A stretch of 17,442 nt of DNA, taken from contig CAZLAK010000030.1 in the NCBI GenBank assembly GCA_964557545.1, positions 1 through 17,442 on the forward strand, written 5' to 3'. Below, piece after piece: positions 13,873 to 17,442 of the stretch. The position numbers and the translations under genes are program-made. The stretch's first letter is position 1, and each line of letters opens with the position of its first letter. The notes under the pieces are model-generated. The model was not told where the DNA came from, searched no databases, and saw only the letters and a list, made by a program, of their open reading frames with translations. The stretch comes from CAZLAK01 sp964557545 (GTDB taxonomy: Bacteria > Bacillota > Desulfotomaculia > Desulfotomaculales > Pelotomaculaceae).

Positions 13873-14610
13873 TTAACTTTGGTCTTCTATTTCAAAGTTG
13901 GCGTACACGTTTTGCACATCATCGTGCTCTTCCAACATGTCCATGAGCTTCAATACCTGTTCAGCCTCTTTCCCTTCTACTCTCACTGTACTCTGCGGCA
14001 CCATCGTCACTTCGGCGTACTGCAGGATTGCTCCGATATTCTCCAGAGCTTCCTTCACTGCCTGCAGGTCAACCGGACTGGTGGTCACCTCGTAAGAATC
14101 CCCCTCGTCCTTAAAATCTTCGGCACCCGCCTCCAGAGCAGCAAGCATTAATTCGTCCTCCCCCGGACCGCCCGCCGCTTTCTCTATACCAATTAGCCCC
14201 TTTTTCTGAAACATCCAAGCAACACAGCCCGACTCCCCGAGGCTTCCCCCGTTTCTCGCAAATATATGCCTTATTTCTCCTGCCGTGCGGTTGCGGTTAT
14301 CGGTCATGATCTCTAAGAGCACCGCTACACCGCCGGGTCCGTAACCTTCGTACACAACCTCTTCGTAATTTTCCCCCCCCAATTCTCCCGTTCCCTTTTG
14401 AATGGCGCGTAAAATATTTTCGTTGGGCAAGTTTGCCTCTTTGGCTCTCTGAATGGCCGCTTTTAGGCGGGCATTGCCCTCGGGGTCACCGCCGCCCTGA
14501 CGTGCTGCCACCATGATTTCCCTGGCCAGCCGGGTGAAGATCTTGCCCCGCTGTGCATCGACTTTTGCCTTTTTGCGCTTGATAGTTGACCATTTGGAGT
14601 GGCCCGACAT
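13873..14610 (-). CDS. yebC: YebC/TACO1-family protein
   Basis: A 245-residue protein of normal length. It opens MSGHSKWSTIKRKKAKVDAQ, then RGKIFTRLAREIMVAARQGG, DPEGNARLKAAIQRAKEANL and PNENILRAIQKGTGE. Later come YEGYGPGGVAVLLEIMTDN, NRTAGEIRHIFARNGGSLGE and an acidic C-terminus, the three-domain YebC pattern. The family was long annotated as transcriptional regulators; more recent work on TACO1 and bacterial YebC links it to translation of proline-rich stretches. Start is ATG 14610, behind AGGAGGTC at 8 bases. In related genomes it is usually followed by ruvC; here a LUD gene follows 54 bases later. Confidence 0.96.
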   Translation of the reverse strand: MSGHSKWSTIKRKKAKVDAQRGKIFTRLAREIMVAARQGGGDPEGNARLKAAIQRAKEANLPNENILRAIQKGTGELGGENYEEVVYEGYGPGGVAVLLEIMTDNRNRTAGEIRHIFARNGGSLGESGCVAWMFQKKGLIGIEKAAGGPGEDELMLAALEAGAEDFKDEGDSYEVTTSPVDLQAVKEALENIGAILQYAEVTMVPQSTVRVEGKEAEQVLKLMDMLEEHDDVQNVYANFEIEDQS

Positions 14611-14671
14611 AGAAACTGACCTCCTAAAGCAAAAATATCTAAATTTTTTACCTGTAAGCAGGAAAAAGAAA

Positions 14672-14706
14672 TTTTATGGCGAAAAAACACTAAATAAGCC
14701 ATAAAA
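14672..14706. repeat. Perfect 9-bp inverted repeat (first of two) between yebC and the LysM gene
   Basis: TTTTATGGC at 14672-14680 and its exact complement GCCATAAAA at 14698-14706, with a 17-base AT-rich spacer. It lies in the 180-base divergent intergenic region, 62 bases from the yebC start. It may be a regulator site or a hairpin in the yebC leader. Confidence 0.6.
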
Positions 14707-14709
14707 ATG

Positions 14710-14738
14710 TTTTTGCGCCAAAAAGCCGTGCGCAAAAA
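14710..14738. repeat. Perfect 9-bp inverted repeat (second of two) between yebC and the LysM gene
   Basis: TTTTTGCGC at 14710-14718 and GCGCAAAAA at 14730-14738 around an 11-base spacer, only 3 bases past the first inverted repeat. T-runs precede and A-runs follow the GC core, the reverse of an intrinsic terminator, so a protein site or leader hairpin is more likely. Confidence 0.6.
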
Positions 14739-14790
14739 GTTTTTGGGTGTTTTTTAAAAGATATTTTAACACTTTTTCAAGGAGGCGAAA

Positions 14791-15501
14791 ATGCGGTTAC
14801 GTTACATTAAAAACTTTGTGGCAGTGTATTTAATTACCTTCTCACTGACAACTTTATATTTTGCAAAAGATGCTGGAGCGGGACAAAATGCCGGTTATAG
14901 AACTTACACAGTAGTTGCAGGAGATTGCCTTTGGCTAATCGCCAACAGGTTCGGTACAAGTATAGAGGCTATTGTAGAAGCAAATGCCTTACAAACCGAC
15001 CTATTACAGATCGGCCAGGAATTGCTCGTCCCAGTGGGGTATGCAATTCCAGAGTACCCGGAGGTAAGCCGCGGTTACAACAATTGGGCGAAAAAGCCGC
15101 GCTTTGGAGAACTGGTGAGTTGGTGGACGGTAGACTCCCTTTTCCCCCGCGGCTCTACTGCCATTCTGCAAGACTTTGAAACCGGCAGGCAGTTTTCTAT
15201 TTATCGGCTTTTCGGCGCCAACCACGCCGACTGCGAGCCCCTGACAGCCGAAGACGCCCATACAATGAAGGAATGCTTTGGCGGCCAGTGGAGCTGGGAA
15301 CGCCGGGCAGCCATATTATTAATCGGCGACCGGGCCATAGCCTGCTCGATGGCCGGAATGCCTCACGGAACAAGCCAGGACATTTACGGCAATGATTTCG
15401 ACGGGCACTTCGACCTGCACTTCCTCCACAGCCGGACGCACGGGACCGATGTCGTCGACCCCGCTCACCAAGCGGCAGTTTACAGGGCAGCCGGTTACTA
15501 G
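14791..15501 (+). CDS. Secreted LysM protein with an uncharacterised His/Asp-rich C-terminal domain
   Basis: A 236-residue protein. A signal sequence or membrane anchor (about 8-31, NFVAVYLITFSLTTLYFA) is followed by one LysM domain at 38-82 (TYTVVAGDCLWLIANRFGTS...LQIGQELLVP), which binds peptidoglycan GlcNAc. The C-terminal domain (about 103-236) has RLFGANHADCEPLTAEDAHT, GGQWSWERR and GHFDLHFLHSRTHGTDVVDP with DPAHQAAVYRAAG at the end. I recall this domain fused to LysM in other Clostridia, without a named function. Clustered H145, D147, H206, D208, H210, H217 and H226 could bind a metal, as in cell-wall peptidases, but that is speculative. Start is ATG 14791, behind AAGGAGGCG. It is a single gene, divergent from yebC and convergent with the MCP-like gene. 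Confidence 0.85.
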   Translation: MRLRYIKNFVAVYLITFSLTTLYFAKDAGAGQNAGYRTYTVVAGDCLWLIANRFGTSIEAIVEANALQTDLLQIGQELLVPVGYAIPEYPEVSRGYNNWAKKPRFGELVSWWTVDSLFPRGSTAILQDFETGRQFSIYRLFGANHADCEPLTAEDAHTMKECFGGQWSWERRAAILLIGDRAIACSMAGMPHGTSQDIYGNDFDGHFDLHFLHSRTHGTDVVDPAHQAAVYRAAGY

Positions 15502-15537
15502 CTTTTGTGTGTTATTTATTTTATTATCTACAACCTT

Positions 15538-15569
15538 AAAACGAGGCGGTCTTTAAACCGCCTCGTTTA
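15538..15569. terminator. Bidirectional intrinsic terminator
   Basis: AAACGAGGCGGT (15539-15550) and ACCGCCTCGTTT (15557-15568) form a perfect 12-bp stem with a CTTTAA loop, flanked by A-rich and T-rich DNA on both sides. It lies between the convergent LysM (+) and MCP-like (-) genes and can end transcription from both. Confidence 0.92.
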
Positions 15570-15600
15570 ACTTTAAGGTAAATTTTAAGCTAAAATCTTT

Positions 15601-17268
15601 TTAGTAAATTTTTAACGAATTAATAGTTTCCATCATTTCAGCAACTGCATCCTGCAAAATGCCAGCTGCTTCTATAAAGCTGCCGGCCACCCTCTCCTGC
15701 TCTTCAACGGCACTCTTTAAGTCATCAGAAGCCCTTGCCACCTGCTGGGCATAATAAGCGACTTCTCTAGTAAGCTGGGCCAGATCTTTTAATTCGCCGG
15801 TGATTGATTTTAGCGAGCGGGCCGCTTCCCTGGCAGCATTGAAACCTTTGAATACCAGCGCGTGATCTTCTTCTAAGGATTCTGCTGCCGCCCGGGCCCT
15901 CTCTACCAGTGCAATAAAAAGATTTCCTATATGCTTAGCGGCAACTGCCGCTTCATGCGCCCGCTTTTGCACTTCTAAAGTCAGGGAAACAAAACCGTCG
16001 CCGGCCGCCTGACCCTCGGGCGCTCTGTGAGCAGCTCTCTCGGCCATAAAACTTGCTTGTTCTGCTACAGTTACAATAAACTGGATGGTATCGCCTACTT
16101 TTTCTACTTCCAGTTCCAGCTCTCTTATCACTTCGTCAGCCTTGCCCACAACCAAGTGGCTGTCTTTCATTTTTTGGGTCAGATCTTCAAATTTTAACCC
16201 TATTTCGTCCAGGGATGATGTAGTCTTCTCGACACCTTCCAAAACCATAGCTGAAGTCTTTTCTGCCCCATCCATAGCCGAAGAAAGGTCATTTAGCTTT
16301 CGAATGGTAACGCTGCTCGCCTGTGCCGATTTTCTTACACTTTCCTGCAGTTCCCGGGCAGTAGACGAAACCTGAGCCGCCCGGTTGCGCGTTTTCTCTG
16401 TAACAGCACGCAGTTTCTCTACCATCTCCTTAAAAGAGGAAATAAGACTTCCCATTTCGTCTCTTGAACCCGGTTCCAGATCAACTGCCGTAAAGTCCCC
16501 TTTTGCTACCCTTCTCGCTTCCATTTCCAAACGCTTAACCGGTTCCGTCACTAAATGAGAGATATAAAGGACAGCACCTAAAAGGACCACAATTAAAAGG
16601 GCCCCGCCTCCTATTATACGGTTCCTCACAGCAGCTATCTGGTGCTCTGTTTCTTCGATAGAAAAGCCTAGGCGGAAAGCTCCCCAGTGACGTCCGTTTA
16701 CAAATATGGGTGAAGATATGTCCCACATAACTTCACCTGTATCCCGCTTGTAAACTTGTAAAAGGTAAGGCTCCTGGTTTTGCGAAGCGGCAATGCCCAC
16801 CGGGTCGTCAAAAATGCGTTTTGTGCGCTGCGGGTTGTTGCCTATACCGGTTTTAGAAAGGATGGTATTGTGCGTAGGCACATAGCCGTTCTTGTCGGAG
16901 GCCACAGCATAAACGACCACTTTGTCCTCCAGGTAAATATCTTGAATGGGCGGCAGGTTGGCATCCGTGTAGTGATCGTATTTTGTCCGGTATTTAGGCG
17001 GGTCTGTGCCGGGAATTAACTGATAATTTACATCGAAGAGCTGCTCTTCAGTAAGTGTACCGTTAACAAGCGCATCGGTAAGAACTTTGGAAACAGAAGC
17101 CGCCCCCGTCCGGGCTAAAATTACCCCGCGCTCTGTGAGGGCATTCTTCATGGCCAAAGATTGTCTGTTTATATCGTAAATCAAAAATATAACGACCAAA
17201 GGAAGCACAATGCCAATGATTATTAAACTGTTTTTAAATTTTATGGAGGAATAGCCATGTAACTTCAC
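15601..17268 (-). CDS. MCP-like receptor with Cache and HAMP domains and a degenerate signalling tip
   Basis: A 555-residue transmembrane receptor. TM1 is near 13-31, an extracellular Cache-like sensor lies at about 32-213 (KRIFDDPVGIAASQNQEPYL and RDTGEVMWDISSPIFVNGRH), TM2 near 219-237, HAMP near 238-290 (EPVKRLEMEARRVAKGDF...DEMGSLISSF), and then a long coiled coil to the end. Canonical MCPs carry at the hairpin tip a nearly invariant E-x-x-x-LLALNAAIEAARAGE...GRGFAVVAEEV stretch that binds CheA and CheW. Here residues 397-440 read VTVAEQASFMAERAAHRAPE followed by GQAAGDGFVSLTLEVQKRAH, so the frame of the motif remains but most contact residues are changed. Start is GTG 17268 behind AAGGGGG. 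It lies between a terminator and a 5S rRNA, with no chemotaxis gene nearby. CheA coupling is doubtful. Confidence 0.88.
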   Translation of the reverse strand: MKLHGYSSIKFKNSLIIIGIVLPLVVIFLIYDINRQSLAMKNALTERGVILARTGAASVSKVLTDALVNGTLTEEQLFDVNYQLIPGTDPPKYRTKYDHYTDANLPPIQDIYLEDKVVVYAVASDKNGYVPTHNTILSKTGIGNNPQRTKRIFDDPVGIAASQNQEPYLLQVYKRDTGEVMWDISSPIFVNGRHWGAFRLGFSIEETEHQIAAVRNRIIGGGALLIVVLLGAVLYISHLVTEPVKRLEMEARRVAKGDFTAVDLEPGSRDEMGSLISSFKEMVEKLRAVTEKTRNRAAQVSSTARELQESVRKSAQASSVTIRKLNDLSSAMDGAEKTSAMVLEGVEKTTSSLDEIGLKFEDLTQKMKDSHLVVGKADEVIRELELEVEKVGDTIQFIVTVAEQASFMAERAAHRAPEGQAAGDGFVSLTLEVQKRAHEAAVAAKHIGNLFIALVERARAAAESLEEDHALVFKGFNAAREAARSLKSITGELKDLAQLTREVAYYAQQVARASDDLKSAVEEQERVAGSFIEAAGILQDAVAEMMETINSLKIY

Positions 17269-17366
17269 TAAGAGTTTCCCCCTTCTAGGACATTAATTAA
17301 ATACCTCAAGTCAAAACAATTCTGCCTTCACAGCCTTTTACCCTTCCACTTGTAAAAATAAAATAA

Positions 17367-17398
17367 CTGCCAAAAAATAAAAAAATCCATTCTGGCAG
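17367..17398 (-). terminator. T-rich tail and inverted repeat after the 5S rRNA
   Basis: Past the 5S end the minus strand runs through ATTTTTTTATTTTTT, then TGGCAG (17372-17367), an exact complement of CTGCCA at the 5S 3' end (17398-17393). The T-runs suggest transcription ends here. The CTGCCA/TGGCAG pairing has a 20-base AT-only loop and would compete with 5S helix I, so its role is uncertain. Confidence 0.4.
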
Positions 17399-17442
17399 CG
17401 ACCTACTCTCCCGGGGGCGTCGGCCCCAAGTACCATCGGCTC
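17392..17442 (-). rRNA. rrf: 5S rRNA, 3' end (continues beyond the window)
   Basis: Read on the minus strand, the edge gives GAGCCGATGGTACTTGGGG, then CCGACGCCCC, then GGGAGAGTAGGTCGCTGCC, the conserved 3' third of bacterial 5S rRNA (helices IV, V and the 3' strand of helix I). About 50 of roughly 117 bases are inside. 5S is usually last in an rRNA operon, so 23S and 16S are expected to the right on this strand. Confidence 0.93.

Noticed and set aside
17269..17366. Sigma-A promoter for the MCP-like gene at TTGACT (17314-17309, minus)
   Set aside because: The -35 is good, but no acceptable -10 hexamer lies 16-18 bases away. TTAATG is only 12 bases off.
1..17442. CRISPR array, tRNA, insertion sequence, phage or toxin-antitoxin genes
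   Set aside because: No regularly spaced repeats, no cloverleaf-like segment, no transposase or integrase motifs, and no paired small toxin-antitoxin frames were seen.

Overview
The window comes from a low-to-moderate GC, anaerobic, spore-forming Clostridia-type Firmicute (Peptococcaceae / Thermoanaerobacterales / Moorella-like; species not identifiable by eye). Supporting evidence: the [FeFe]-hydrogenase maturase HydF, a YteA-type sporulation zinc-finger protein, SpoIID/LytB, DUF5665 and DUF2905 proteins, short Gram-positive SecD and SecF, strong AGGAGG-like ribosome binding sites, and very heavy use of GTG and TTG starts. There is no CRISPR array, tRNA, insertion sequence or prophage. It is mostly a housekeeping region with one disturbed locus.

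Layout. (1) 155-3211: a TtuA-type tRNA thiolase (+), a DUF1284 Cys-rich protein (-) whose 3' end overlaps it tail to tail, hydF (+), and a tiny two-helix membrane protein (-). (2) 3280-4855: a BFN/DUF151 nuclease-family protein (+) converging on yteA-like and DUF5665 genes (-). (3) 4963-12729, minus strand: one long run queH - DUF2905 - spoIID/lytB - queA - tgt - yajC - HD protein - secD - secF, tightly spaced, with a promoter candidate before queH and a strong hairpin terminator after secF. It joins the last steps of queuosine tRNA modification (Tgt, QueA, QueH) to the accessory Sec translocase (YajC, SecD, SecF). (4) 12730-13872: a disturbed locus with a decayed C-terminal piece of a GntR/FCD regulator (+) end to end with a LutC-like LUD-domain gene (-). 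It lies where related genomes, as I recall, often carry ruvCAB between yebC and queA. (5) 13873-15501: yebC (-) and a divergent secreted LysM protein (+), separated by two perfect 9-bp inverted repeats. (6) 15601-17442: an MCP-like receptor (-) with a degenerate signalling tip, then the 3' end of a 5S rRNA (-), so an rRNA operon enters from the right edge.

Most notable points: queH has no ATG, GTG or TTG at its conserved N-terminus, and an ATA codon sits exactly where the start should be behind a good Shine-Dalgarno sequence. The MCP has lost the conserved CheA/CheW-binding tip. The GntR/FCD regulator is a remnant beside its probable target. An HD-domain protein of unknown substrate sits inside the Sec operon. 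The LysM protein has an unnamed His/Asp-rich C-terminal domain. I do not see a clearly new multi-gene defence or biosynthetic system.
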